Positions 27,698-36,834 of a DNA stretch of 64,000 nt are shown here, in pieces. The translations under genes and the position numbers were made by a program. Positions within the stretch are counted from its first letter, which is position 1. The number at the start of each line of letters is the position of its first letter. The stretch covers positions 1 through 64,000 of the forward strand of contig JADJVM010000006.1 of the NCBI GenBank assembly GCA_016710595.1, written 5' to 3'. Below the pieces are notes generated by a model. It saw only the letters and a list, made by a program, of their open reading frames with translations. It made no database searches and was not told the DNA's origin. Origin of the DNA: Niastella sp. (GTDB lineage Bacteria > Bacteroidota > Bacteroidia > Chitinophagales > Chitinophagaceae).

Positions 27698-30058
27698 TCA
27701 ATATTCATTCCCGGCATCTTTAGGTTTGGTAGCCGGCTTTTTCTCATCTGTTTTATTAGCTGTTACTTTCTTTTTCTCCTCTGCCGTATTAATGGGTTTA
27801 TCTGTTTTATTTTTTACGGTATCAGTTCCTTTTATTTCATTTTCCGGCTCGGGTTTTTCATCAAAAAAATCACTGCCATCATTATTCCCTGATTCAATAC
27901 TAAGGCTATCACCGCTTGATAATAATTCGGCAAATCGACTATTGTCTGCATATATAGGATTCATCTTTAACTCTGCAGGTTCATCAAAATCTTTTTGTTT
28001 TACATAATTAATCTCTTTATCGGCAGCCACCTTACTCATAAAAATACCCCAGCGAGGCGCTGACATTTCTGCGCCACCTACGTTATTGCTGTAAATAGGA
28101 ATAAAAGGATCACTACAACCCACCCAGGATCCTGCTAATAAATCGGGTGTATAACCTATGAACCAACCATCTGTATTCCCATTTGTAGTTCCTGTTTTAC
28201 CGGCTTTGGCTACCGGAATTTTGTAACCGTTCAAGGATCTTGCAGTACCTGATTTTACCACGCCTTCCATCAATTTCACCATCGTATAATCATCTACTTC
28301 TCCAATTACCTGTTTGCTTTGAGCTACCGGAAATTCAAAAATAAGGTTACCATTTTTATCTTCAATCCGGGTTAAATATACGGGTTCCGTATTATATCCT
28401 TTATTCGGAAACATGGTATATGCCTGTAACATTTGTAACATGGGAATTTCTGCAGAGCCCAGTGCAATGGATGGATACGGCGGAATATCTACTTTAATTC
28501 CACATTGATGGGCAAATTCAATAGTTCGCTTTACACCGATTACTGACATAAGCCTCCAGGCCGCTGCATTTTTTGACTGTGCCAGGCAATAAGCCATGGT
28601 GCCGCCGCCGCCAGTAATGGTTTTACCTCCCAGCGTAAGGGAACCGCCGGGAATATTAGTTTCGGGAGTATAACCCGCATCTGTTACTGCAAGGGTATAT
28701 AGCAAAGGTTTAAAAGTAGAACCTACCTGCCTCATGGCAGAAGCATTATCATACTTGAACCAACGGTAATCTATACCACCCACATATGCTTTTATTTCTC
28801 CCGTTTTGGGATCCATCGCTACAAAATTAGTTTGTAACAATTGCTTGTGATATTTAATAGAATCCAGTGGCGTCATCACGGTATCCCGTTCGTGCTTATT
28901 ATTTCCCCACCACGAAAATATTTTCATCTTTACGGGTACATCAAAACTCTTCCGGATATCAGCATCACTAATACCCGCTTCTTTCATCGCTTTTAACCGT
29001 TCTGAATATTTGATGGCACGTTCTAAAATATCCTCATGTCCTTTCCATAATTTTTCTGTACGGCCTTTTAAAGAAGCATTTAATTTTTTTTGAATTACAG
29101 GTAAATGTTGATCCACTGCTTCTTCTGCATACTTCTGCATCCGGGAATCAATCGTAGTATAAATTTTTAATCCATCCCGGTATAAATCGTATGGGTCGCC
29201 TGTTTTTGGGTTTGTATGGGCCTGGCACCATTTTTTCAATACATCTATTAGAGCACGCCTGTAATAGGGGGCAATTCCAATAGCTTCGTCAATGGGTTTA
29301 TAGTTGGTGATAAGCGGCTTAGCCTTTATTTTATCAGCCTCAGATTGCTGTAAATATTTTTGTTTGCAATCTGCCATTCTTTGTATCACTGTATTACGCC
29401 GCATCAATGAGGCATCGGGCCTGGATATGGGATTATAAATAAACCCTTTTAGCATCCCTACCAATACAGCAGCTTCTTCTATTTTTAAATTTGCAGGTTC
29501 TTTTTGAAAATAAGTAAGGCTGGCATTTCGTATGCCATATAAATTTCCCCAGGCAGCACGGTTTAAATACAAGGTCAGTATTTCTTCTTTGGTAAAATTT
29601 CTTTCGAGCCTTACTGCTACAATCCATTCTTTTACTTTATCCAAACCTCTTTCCAGGATATTTCCTTTTCCCTGTTTTAAAATCATCTTGGCCAGTTGCT
29701 GGGTGATGGGGCTTCCACCGCCATCAGTTCCCAGTTTAATTACGGCACGGGCAACGGCTCGGGCATCAATACCGGAATGTTCATAAAAATTTTGATCCTC
29801 GGTTGCTATCAAAGCATGAATTACATTGGGAGAAATATCAGTATATTTTACTTCACTCCGGTTTTCTGAATAATATTTTCCCATTAGCATACCATCGGCA
29901 CTTATTATTTCACTGGCAAGATCTGCCTCAGGATTTTCTAATTGCGATAAAGAAGGCATTTTTCCAAATACACCAAATCCTGCCAGTAAAAAAACCAACA
30001 AGACCAGGGCAAGGCCACCAAAAAATAAAGTCCATAATATTTTAACGGAACGTTTCAT
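27698..30058 (-). CDS. Penicillin-binding protein 1A (transglycosylase/transpeptidase)
   Basis: Bifunctional peptidoglycan synthase of the inner membrane. The 786-residue protein has one N-terminal membrane helix (about 7-29), a GT51 glycosyltransferase domain with catalytic Glu in TEDQNFYEHSGID and GGSPITQQLAKM (about 85-250), and a transpeptidase domain with the Ser-x-x-Lys motif in QVGSTFKPLLY, SKN as SxN, and KTGTTNGNTDGWF. The last 80 residues are a charged Lys/Glu/Asp-rich, probably disordered tail (DKPINTAEEKKK). The sprE/porW-like gene is just upstream on the same strand (26-base gap), suggesting co-transcription. Confidence 0.95.
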   Translation of the reverse strand: MKRSVKILWTLFFGGLALVLLVFLLAGFGVFGKMPSLSQLENPEADLASEIISADGMLMGKYYSENRSEVKYTDISPNVIHALIATEDQNFYEHSGIDARAVARAVIKLGTDGGGSPITQQLAKMILKQGKGNILERGLDKVKEWIVAVRLERNFTKEEILTLYLNRAAWGNLYGIRNASLTYFQKEPANLKIEEAAVLVGMLKGFIYNPISRPDASLMRRNTVIQRMADCKQKYLQQSEADKIKAKPLITNYKPIDEAIGIAPYYRRALIDVLKKWCQAHTNPKTGDPYDLYRDGLKIYTTIDSRMQKYAEEAVDQHLPVIQKKLNASLKGRTEKLWKGHEDILERAIKYSERLKAMKEAGISDADIRKSFDVPVKMKIFSWWGNNKHERDTVMTPLDSIKYHKQLLQTNFVAMDPKTGEIKAYVGGIDYRWFKYDNASAMRQVGSTFKPLLYTLAVTDAGYTPETNIPGGSLTLGGKTITGGGGTMAYCLAQSKNAAAWRLMSVIGVKRTIEFAHQCGIKVDIPPYPSIALGSAEIPMLQMLQAYTMFPNKGYNTEPVYLTRIEDKNGNLIFEFPVAQSKQVIGEVDDYTMVKLMEGVVKSGTARSLNGYKIPVAKAGKTGTTNGNTDGWFIGYTPDLLAGSWVGCSDPFIPIYSNNVGGAEMSAPRWGIFMSKVAADKEINYVKQKDFDEPAELKMNPIYADNSRFAELLSSGDSLSIESGNNDGSDFFDEKPEPENEIKGTDTVKNKTDKPINTAEEKKKVTANKTDEKKPATKPKDAGNEY

Positions 30059-30084
30059 AGATATCTTTTAATTAGGCAGTATGC

Positions 30085-33000
30085 TTAAAATTTATTTTCA
30101 TAATTATTATTCAGCAACTGGCGATAGGCGGGTACATCTTTATTCTCTTTCAGCAGGTCAAGATTTGCTTGTGTAATAATCAGGAATGAATATTTAGCAG
30201 CGGGCAACCAGGAAACTTCGGCAGGTGCTGCTCTTTTAATTTTGTTATAATATTGAATCGCAGCATCGGCATTTTCAAATGAAGAGAATACCAGCAATTG
30301 ACGGCTTTCATCCAACACATCTTTATTGATTATGATATTTGTGGTAGCCATGCTTTCCCGGTTAAAACGGGTGAAGGCATTTTTAGCTTCATTTACATAT
30401 ACGCCATCCACTTTATCTAAAATCATGATCACAAAATGTGCAGATTTAGGGTTTAATACAAACCCATCTTTTTTGTAAACTTCAGGAACTTTAATGATAG
30501 AATCTGTCATATTCACCCTGGGTGCAACAGGTACAGTAATGGGCTTACCCGTTGCAATTTCTACCTGTGCCGGTTTTACGTGTACCTGGTTACTTTCATC
30601 GGCAATCATTACTTTATCTTCTTCTGCCCTTGTAATTTCAAGGTTATTTAAGTACTCTAAAATTTGTTTTCTGCGGCCCAGCACATCTATTAAAGTGGTT
30701 GCTTTTTCTTTTAATACTGAAGTAGGAAAAAGAGTTTGTAAACTCTGTAAAGTAGCTATCGCCAGGCTATCATTATTTTCTTTTATATAATGTACAGCTT
30801 CAATATAGAGCAGTTGTGGCGTCCAATAATTATTGCCATACAAACTATCGTTTTTTTGTTTGGCCATCTCAGCTTCTGCATATTTTCCTTCCAGGTACAA
30901 ATCTAAAATTGCGTTATATCGCTGAGTTACTACCTCATTGTTTTTTGTAGAATCTAAGGATGCGGGATCCAAAATCATTTTACCATAATGGGTATCTGCA
31001 TATTTATTTGTAATGATGTTTTTATAATAAGCAGCCTGGTTTATATTACCCAGCTTGGTATAGCAATAATATAAACCCATATATACTTCAGCATCCATAG
31101 CCGATGGAGAAAAACGGTCAATATATTTTAGATAGGTAGCTATTGCCTCACCATATTCCTGCAAATCATTTTGAAAAACTTTAGCGATATGTAACATGCT
31201 GGAAGCTGCTATGGCATTGCTGCTATCTAACTTCTCAGCGGTTAATGGCAGGTTTGCCATCATGGTTTCATAATTATAATCATTGGCAGTAAGTATATGC
31301 CTTCCGGCAGCTACTGCCATTGAATCTTCAGGAGCCATTGGTTCATCCGGGTTATTATTATTTTGTGCCGCTTTTATTTGCTGCATGGCTGTTTCCATGG
31401 CAGCCTTTCGTCGCCAGTTATCTACATTCTCACGTTTGCCCCATTTTGATTTAAACGCAGTGAAGCCTTTCGCTTTCATCCCGTTATTATTGAAATACCA
31501 ATCTCCTTTTGCTGAAGATGAAAAGAGGTCAACAGGCTTATCTTTTGAATTATTAAATGTAATTAATGAGTTTCCTATAAAATCATCACTTTCTTTTAAC
31601 CCCTGATCCTTTCTATATTTTTTAATGATGCGTTTTATGAGTGCATCTCTTTCGGGTACACTTAGCATAGCAACATTTTGCAAACTGTCTTCCCTTTCAA
31701 GATCTTCATAATATCCTGATAGTTTCCCAAGTATTTGCTTACGTTCTTCTAATTGCATTGCCTTTGCTTCCAAATCCGGATCATCTAATTGCAAACTATC
31801 ATAATAACGATGTGCATCCCTGTATTTTTTTTGTTCATAAGCAATATTCCCCAGGTCTAAAAAAGCTTTGTTTTTATAACTGATATTACCTGTATTATAT
31901 TTTGTACTTTTTAGCAAATTGGCAATACTGTTTATAGTATCTGGTTTTTGCATGGTAAGCTCTGCGGCAGAGTAATATATTATATCCCGGTAATTTTGAT
32001 ACTTATCACGCTTTGCCATCTTCAATAAATTGTTGATGGAATTATCTAATTGTTTAAAATCGCCACGGTCTCTCCACATTTTAGCATTATTCAAATGCGC
32101 ATAAATATCCATTACCGGATCGGTGGTATGGCTACCCGCTTTTGTATAATACATAGAAGCCTTATCAAAATCACCATTTATTTCATAAAGTTGTGCCAAC
32201 AAATATTCCCAGCGGCTTTTATCCTGTTTGGTATCAGCAGCGCTTAAAGCTTTTTCTAAATGAATGGCAGCGCTGTCGTAATTTTTTTGGTTAAAAAACC
32301 AATATGCATTTACTTCTTCCAGGTTATTTTGTAAGCGTTTGGGCAAGTTGGGATCATTTTGCAGAATATTCAATAATCCGGCAGCATCCCCAAATTCGTT
32401 TTGCTCTATAAATGTGCGGGCAAGTAAAAGCAGGGCATCATTCCGGCTTGGAGGGAGTGTAAAAGTTTTTTGGAAGAAATTTCTTTTTTCCTTGTTTGCA
32501 ATGGATAATGCACCACTTTGTTTGGTTTCATTGGAGCCCACATATGTATCATCATCTCCTTCTTTTTTGCTGCGGGGCACCAGGTTATAATTTATAAACT
32601 GGAGAGTAAGTGCTGCTGAATCAAAATCCCGGCGAAGAAAATATGCTTTTGCAATGAGCATATAAAAATTATCAACCCAATTCGTTCTTAAATCATGAAG
32701 CAAAATCCCTGCTGTAGATTTATAAATAACGGAATCTAATTCAATTTTTTGTGAAGCCGTATTTTCCAATGAATAAGGATAAAATGAAAGCAGCTTTCCA
32801 TAATCATCTTTGTTTGACATTTTGGCCCTTTCTATTACCGCATTCAATTTATTATTGGCATTAAAATAATAGTTGTAATGTGAAACAGTATTCTGAATGA
32901 TCTTACGGGAAAATGTATATTTTGTATCGGCAGTTTTTTCCGATGCCAGCTTTTTATTTTCATATTGCTCCGGCTTTTTCTCTTTTCCAAAAGGATCAAA

Positions 33001-33087
33001 TACCCAGGTAGGCTGTGCATAAGCTACCTGTGTAAATAGGCTGCAAAATATTATACTGAATACTAAAACTACAGGTTGTTTAATCAT
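30085..33087 (-). CDS. SprE/PorW-like TPR protein of type IX secretion
   Basis: A 1000-residue exported TPR protein. The signal peptide (LVFSIIFCSLFTQVAYAQ) has a usual AYA-Q cleavage site; a cysteine occurs in the hydrophobic part, so lipidation is uncertain. The mature N-terminus includes NTVSHYNYYFNANNKLN and LLSFYPYSLENTAS, then LHDLRTNWVDNFYMLIAKAY, features I associate with gliding-motility protein SprE/PorW. That protein links the T9SS translocon to the PorKLMN motor. Many TPR-like repeats cover about 130-480 and 640-830, and a late domain near 880-990 contains FVIMILDK. The start at 33087 begins directly with a signal peptide; a start ten residues earlier would spoil it. T9SS cargo elsewhere in the window fits. 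Confidence 0.72.
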   Translation of the reverse strand: MIKQPVVLVFSIIFCSLFTQVAYAQPTWVFDPFGKEKKPEQYENKKLASEKTADTKYTFSRKIIQNTVSHYNYYFNANNKLNAVIERAKMSNKDDYGKLLSFYPYSLENTASQKIELDSVIYKSTAGILLHDLRTNWVDNFYMLIAKAYFLRRDFDSAALTLQFINYNLVPRSKKEGDDDTYVGSNETKQSGALSIANKEKRNFFQKTFTLPPSRNDALLLLARTFIEQNEFGDAAGLLNILQNDPNLPKRLQNNLEEVNAYWFFNQKNYDSAAIHLEKALSAADTKQDKSRWEYLLAQLYEINGDFDKASMYYTKAGSHTTDPVMDIYAHLNNAKMWRDRGDFKQLDNSINNLLKMAKRDKYQNYRDIIYYSAAELTMQKPDTINSIANLLKSTKYNTGNISYKNKAFLDLGNIAYEQKKYRDAHRYYDSLQLDDPDLEAKAMQLEERKQILGKLSGYYEDLEREDSLQNVAMLSVPERDALIKRIIKKYRKDQGLKESDDFIGNSLITFNNSKDKPVDLFSSSAKGDWYFNNNGMKAKGFTAFKSKWGKRENVDNWRRKAAMETAMQQIKAAQNNNNPDEPMAPEDSMAVAAGRHILTANDYNYETMMANLPLTAEKLDSSNAIAASSMLHIAKVFQNDLQEYGEAIATYLKYIDRFSPSAMDAEVYMGLYYCYTKLGNINQAAYYKNIITNKYADTHYGKMILDPASLDSTKNNEVVTQRYNAILDLYLEGKYAEAEMAKQKNDSLYGNNYWTPQLLYIEAVHYIKENNDSLAIATLQSLQTLFPTSVLKEKATTLIDVLGRRKQILEYLNNLEITRAEEDKVMIADESNQVHVKPAQVEIATGKPITVPVAPRVNMTDSIIKVPEVYKKDGFVLNPKSAHFVIMILDKVDGVYVNEAKNAFTRFNRESMATTNIIINKDVLDESRQLLVFSSFENADAAIQYYNKIKRAAPAEVSWLPAAKYSFLIITQANLDLLKENKDVPAYRQLLNNNYENKF

Positions 33088-33356
33088 GAAAAACCGGGGT
33101 TGATATATAACGCTCAATATCGCATTTTTTTACTAAATACTGATTATTCAAAATTAGTTTATACAAATGAATGAGAACGGTTTACTCATGTGAAAATTAT
33201 TAAAAATTAATGCAGGATGGGCGAGTTTCTTAAAATGAAGATGTTTTTATATGATATATCCCTTACAATTTAGGTATTTACAATACATTTTTTCAATGAA
33301 TTAGATTTCAATCCCTCAATAGCGTTTCTTAATTTTACACTTATCAACCAGGGTAT

Positions 33357-33746
33357 ATGGAGAATAACAGTACATTAAAAAGATTGCGTAACAGGTACCG
33401 TATGGTTATCTTAAATGAAGATACTTATGAAGAGGTAACCCGCTTCAGGCTATCACGTTGGGGCGTTTATACAGTATTTAGTGTATTATTTATTTTAATG
33501 ACCGGTCTTACCGCAGCACTCATCATTTTTACACCCCTAAAGTATTATTTACCGGGCGTAGGCATGGGAAGTGCCCACCAGGTGAAAGAGTTGCGGGAAT
33601 TAAAAATGAGAACAGACTCTATGGAACATGCCCTTAAAATACAGGATAACTATTTAAATAACATTCAGAAGGTTTTAAGTGGAAAAGTTATTTCATTGGA
33701 TACCAACAAATTGGCTCTTCCAAAATTAGAAAACTCAGACGACTAA
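33357..33746 (+). CDS. Small membrane protein upstream of bactofilin
   Basis: A 129-residue protein with a basic N-terminus (TLKRLRNRYRMVI), one transmembrane helix at about 37-60 (VYTVFSVLFILMTGLTAALIIF) and a periplasmic or coiled C-terminal part (VKELRELKMRTDSMEHALKIQDNYL). The N-terminal half resembles the membrane-anchor part of Bacteroidota M23 (LytM) peptidases found next to bactofilins, but no peptidase domain follows; it ends at LENSDD. It may be a reduced M23-like partner that anchors or regulates the bactofilin 65 bases downstream. Function is inferred from context only. Confidence 0.65.
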   Translation: MENNSTLKRLRNRYRMVILNEDTYEEVTRFRLSRWGVYTVFSVLFILMTGLTAALIIFTPLKYYLPGVGMGSAHQVKELRELKMRTDSMEHALKIQDNYLNNIQKVLSGKVISLDTNKLALPKLENSDD

Positions 33747-33811
33747 GAATATTTTCCCCGGATAAGCGTTAGCATTTTACACCCCTTTTATTTACATTAA
33801 AAGCGCTTATC

Positions 33812-34216
33812 ATGTTTACATCTAAAGTAAAATCTTTTGCAGAAAAACAACAATGCACAGTAGCCAGCCTTATCCATAACAGTGTGGCCATCACCGGTAA
33901 CCTGGAAAGTGAAGGCGATCTTCGTATGGACGGCACTTTAAAAGGTAGTATTCGCAGTAAAGCTAAAGTAATCATTGGGCCATCTGCTGTTGTAGAAGGA
34001 AATGTTTGGTGTAAACAAGCAGAAATCAGCGGGCATATTAAAGGTTCACTAATTATTACAGACCTTTTACAATTGAAAGGAAATGCCGTGGTAGAAGGTG
34101 ATATTAGTACCGGTAAACTTTTAATGGAAACCACAGCCAGCTTTAATGGCCAGTGTAAAATGGGTGCCAATATTGTAGAACTAAACAAAGAACTACAGAT
34201 TGCAGTAAATGGTTAA
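33812..34216 (+). CDS. Bactofilin (polymer-forming cytoskeletal protein)
   Basis: Bactofilins self-assemble into membrane-associated filaments that position cell-wall enzymes. The 134-residue protein has a short basic N-terminal tail, then the right-handed beta-helix core with repeated hydrophobic triplets (NSVAITGNLESEGDLRMDG, LKGSIRSKAKVIIG, VVEGNVWCKQAEISG, and so on) at about 25-120. Length is typical. It follows a small membrane protein gene and precedes a membrane protein gene, matching common Bacteroidota layouts. No peptidase is fused. Confidence 0.92.
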   Translation: MFTSKVKSFAEKQQCTVASLIHNSVAITGNLESEGDLRMDGTLKGSIRSKAKVIIGPSAVVEGNVWCKQAEISGHIKGSLIITDLLQLKGNAVVEGDISTGKLLMETTASFNGQCKMGANIVELNKELQIAVNG

Positions 34217-34340
34217 TGAAAATTTTATTTTAATTTGGAGAGCCTTCCCGGGTATTCATAAATTGTAAATCTGCCTATTCTCATTAAATCGTATAGATAA
34301 TAATCGGTAGATAGGTGAACAGCAAATGGCGTTTGGGTAT

Positions 34341-34348
34341 TAACTTTG
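34341..34348 (+). promoter_or_regulatory. -7 promoter element upstream of the 34381 gene
   Basis: TAACTTTG matches TANNTTTG and lies 32 bases before the ATG, so the membrane protein and SprT-like genes probably form their own unit. Confidence 0.5.
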
Positions 34349-34380
34349 CCGGTTAAATGTACCAGGCAAAAAATTAATAC

Positions 34381-34776
34381 ATGCAAAACTCTTACAAGCT
34401 TTTAACTCCATACATCATCGTATTTATCATTTTCACCTTGTTGATCCTGGCGCTTCATGGTTTTTTAATACACCACGGCATTGATGCATATCTCTTGCAT
34501 GGCGCAAATCTTTTCTTCCTGTTCATCAGCATCCTCGTTTTTTTTATTCAGAAAAAAGCATTACAAAATAAAAACCCGAATGTTTTTATCAGGAGTATTA
34601 TGAGTGGCATCATAATAAAAATGTTGTTATGTATAATAGCTGTATTGGTATATGCATTAGCTATAAATAAAAATTTTAGTGCAGCTTCTATTTTAATTGG
34701 CTTATTTATTTATATGGCCTATTTATCTGCCGAAGTAATGGTAACGCTCAAACTGAACAAAAGGCACCATGGCTAA
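34381..34776 (+). CDS. Four-helix membrane protein (possibly AtpI-like)
   Basis: A 131-residue protein with four transmembrane segments: about 8-29, 40-58, 70-93 and 98-120. The third contains IRSIMSGIIIKMLLCIIAVLVY. Size and position after a bactofilin gene recall AtpI-like proteins that precede ATP synthase genes in many Bacteroidota, but here no atp genes follow, so this label is only a guess. It overlaps the SprT-like gene by eight bases, indicating translational coupling. Confidence 0.6.
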   Translation: MQNSYKLLTPYIIVFIIFTLLILALHGFLIHHGIDAYLLHGANLFFLFISILVFFIQKKALQNKNPNVFIRSIMSGIIIKMLLCIIAVLVYALAINKNFSAASILIGLFIYMAYLSAEVMVTLKLNKRHHG

Positions 34777-35389
34777 ACGCTACCCCTTAGATGCATTAGC
34801 ACCATACCTTCCCGAAAAAAGTTTTCAGTGGGTAATTGGCTACATCCAACAATATAATGTGCAACTAACGATTACCCGAAACCGGACTAGTGTTTTAGGA
34901 GATTATCGTCATGCACATGGTACCAAGGGTCACCGTATAAGCGTAAATAGTTCTCTTAATAAATATTCTTTTTTAATTACACTCTTACATGAATTGGCGC
35001 ATTTATTCACGTATGAAAAATTTAAAAACAAAGTAGCGCCACATGGTAAGGAATGGAAGCATGAGTACGCCATGATCTTAAAAGAATTTATAGCACACAA
35101 GATATTTCCTGAAGATGTAGAAAAAGTATTGCTCCATACATTAAAAAACCCGGCAGCCAGTAGTTGTAGTGATGAAAAACTTTTGCGGGTGCTAAGAAAT
35201 TACGATATAAAAAAAGAGCGTCATTACCTGCTGGAACAAATTCCACCTGGCAGTGTGTTCCATATTGCAAAAGGACGAAGTTTCATTAAAGGAGAAAAAA
35301 TAAGGACCCGTTATAAATGTTTGGAACCCGCTACAAAAAAATATTATCTTTTTAGTGCCGTATATGAAGTTTATCTTCCTCATGCATAA
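34769..35389 (+). CDS. SprT-like zinc metalloprotease domain protein
   Basis: A 206-residue SprT-like protein, related to the catalytic domain of Spartan proteases that act on DNA-protein crosslinks, although bacterial members are little studied. The zinc site is HELAH at 74-78 and a third ligand is probably in HGKEWKHEY (His92 or His98). The C-terminal part (about 150-206) has a beta-rich segment with YKCLEPATKKYY but no clear zinc ribbon. It overlaps the upstream membrane protein gene by eight bases. Cytoplasmic; substrate unknown. Confidence 0.85.
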   Translation: MAKRYPLDALAPYLPEKSFQWVIGYIQQYNVQLTITRNRTSVLGDYRHAHGTKGHRISVNSSLNKYSFLITLLHELAHLFTYEKFKNKVAPHGKEWKHEYAMILKEFIAHKIFPEDVEKVLLHTLKNPAASSCSDEKLLRVLRNYDIKKERHYLLEQIPPGSVFHIAKGRSFIKGEKIRTRYKCLEPATKKYYLFSAVYEVYLPHA

Positions 35390-35417
35390 AAAAAAAGGCT
35401 GCTCAAAATGAACAGCC
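35388..35417 (-). terminator. Intrinsic terminator of tRNA-Leu(GAG)
   Basis: On the minus strand an 8-bp stem (35397-35404 with 35410-35417, one G-U pair) is followed by a run of nine T. It sits directly after the tRNA 3' end and just after the SprT-like stop on the other strand. Confidence 0.85.
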
Positions 35418-35420
35418 ACG

Positions 35421-35504
35421 TGCGGCAAAGGAGATTCGAACTCCCACACCCTTTCGGGCGCTACCACCTCAAAGTAGTGCGTCTACCAATTTCGCCATCG
35501 CCGC
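35421..35504 (-). tRNA. tRNA-Leu (GAG)
   Basis: Class II tRNA of 84 bases with a long variable arm. The acceptor stem GCGGCGA pairs with TTGCCGC, discriminator A. The anticodon loop TTGAGGT between CTACT and GGTAG gives anticodon GAG. The T-arm contains GTTCGAATC. CCA is not encoded. Confidence 0.95.
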
Positions 35505-35576
35505 ATACTGAAGTTTGCAAAAGTAAAAATTATGCTTCAAACGAGGAAGATAATTTTACCCCTTCAATTTAAAGAA

Positions 35577-36725
35577 TCATTTTTTTAAAATAATCCGGAA
35601 TGTCGTCCCTTTTCCGGCATCACTTTGCTTTACAAAAATTTCGCCTTTGTGATATTGTTCTATAATGCGCTTGGTAAGTGACAGGCCAAGCCCCCACCCT
35701 CTTTTTTTGGTGGTAAAACCGGGCGTAAATACTTTAGCTATTTGTTGCTTGCCAATTCCTTTTCCACTATCCTTTACATCAATTATAATTTGGGTAAGTT
35801 CATTTTTTACATCAATATCAATATTGCCATGGCCTTCCATAGCATCTAATGCATTTTTTAATAAATTCTCAATAACCCAATCAAAAAGCGGGGCATTGAT
35901 CATTGCAGGTAACTCACCCTCTACATTTGATCTTACAGAAAAATTTACTTTTTCAGGGGCACGCCTTTTAATATATGCCACCATGTTTTTGATATGCATC
36001 AGTAAGTTTTCTTCTTCTAACTGTGGTGTGCTGCCTATTTTGCCAAATCGCTCACTTACTAATTTTAATCGCTCAACATCTTTATTCATTTCAATGGCAA
36101 TTTTCTCACTACCGGTTGTTTCTTTTAGCATTTCTACCCAGCCCTGTAATGAAGATAATGGGGTGCCCAACTGGTGTGCTGTTTCTTTTGCCATACCTGC
36201 CCACACCTGGTTCTGTGTGCTTTTATTGGTAATACTTACTGCATACAATAAAATACCAATGAATAAAAAAACCACCAGTAATTGTGCCATAGGAAAATAA
36301 CGGATCTGCTTTAGCAGTTTTGACTCACCATAATACACCAGGTTATTTTCCTTAAGGTTAAAAGGGTTTCGCCAGATGATAGGTTTATTCTGACTTTTAA
36401 ATTCTTTCAGTTTTTGTACAATATAACCCGGGTCATGCATTATACGGTTTGAATCCAAATTCCTGAAATCAAGTACACTGTCTTTTTCAGTAACTACAAT
36501 AATGGGGATGTCTTTACTGTTTTCTACCAATACCCTCCCGGTTAAATTACTTTGTGTAGGGCTGGTTCCTACTTCAGTTACAGCTTCTACCCAATGCTCT
36601 ATTTTTCTGCGTTCATCCAATGCAATTTTTTTAGCGAGATAATTTGAATAATATAAACTACCAATAACAATCGCAATGGCTACCAGTATAAGTACTCCCT
36701 TCCAGTTTAAAATTTTAGAAACCAT
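35577..36725 (-). CDS. Membrane sensor histidine kinase, orphan
   Basis: A 382-residue kinase with one N-terminal helix (about 10-29), an extracytoplasmic region of about 110 residues, a second helix (about 146-167), then a HisKA domain with phosphoacceptor His in KETAHQLGTPLSSLQGW, N-box VIENLLKNALDAM, G1 DSGKGIGKQQIAKVF, F-box FTPGFTTKKRG and G2 GWGLGLSLTKRI. All catalytic boxes are intact. There is no HAMP or PAS domain visible. No response regulator gene is adjacent, so its partner must be elsewhere. The signal is unknown. Confidence 0.92.
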   Translation of the reverse strand: MVSKILNWKGVLILVAIAIVIGSLYYSNYLAKKIALDERRKIEHWVEAVTEVGTSPTQSNLTGRVLVENSKDIPIIVVTEKDSVLDFRNLDSNRIMHDPGYIVQKLKEFKSQNKPIIWRNPFNLKENNLVYYGESKLLKQIRYFPMAQLLVVFLFIGILLYAVSITNKSTQNQVWAGMAKETAHQLGTPLSSLQGWVEMLKETTGSEKIAIEMNKDVERLKLVSERFGKIGSTPQLEEENLLMHIKNMVAYIKRRAPEKVNFSVRSNVEGELPAMINAPLFDWVIENLLKNALDAMEGHGNIDIDVKNELTQIIIDVKDSGKGIGKQQIAKVFTPGFTTKKRGWGLGLSLTKRIIEQYHKGEIFVKQSDAGKGTTFRIILKK

Positions 36726-36834
36726 AATTAAAAATAAACTATTAAGTGCAGAGCTTTACATTTTTAAAAATTCATTTTTAGCAAAAAATTGTAAAAATAA
36801 ATTCTACATTGTATCATCGTAAAAAAGTAAAGAT

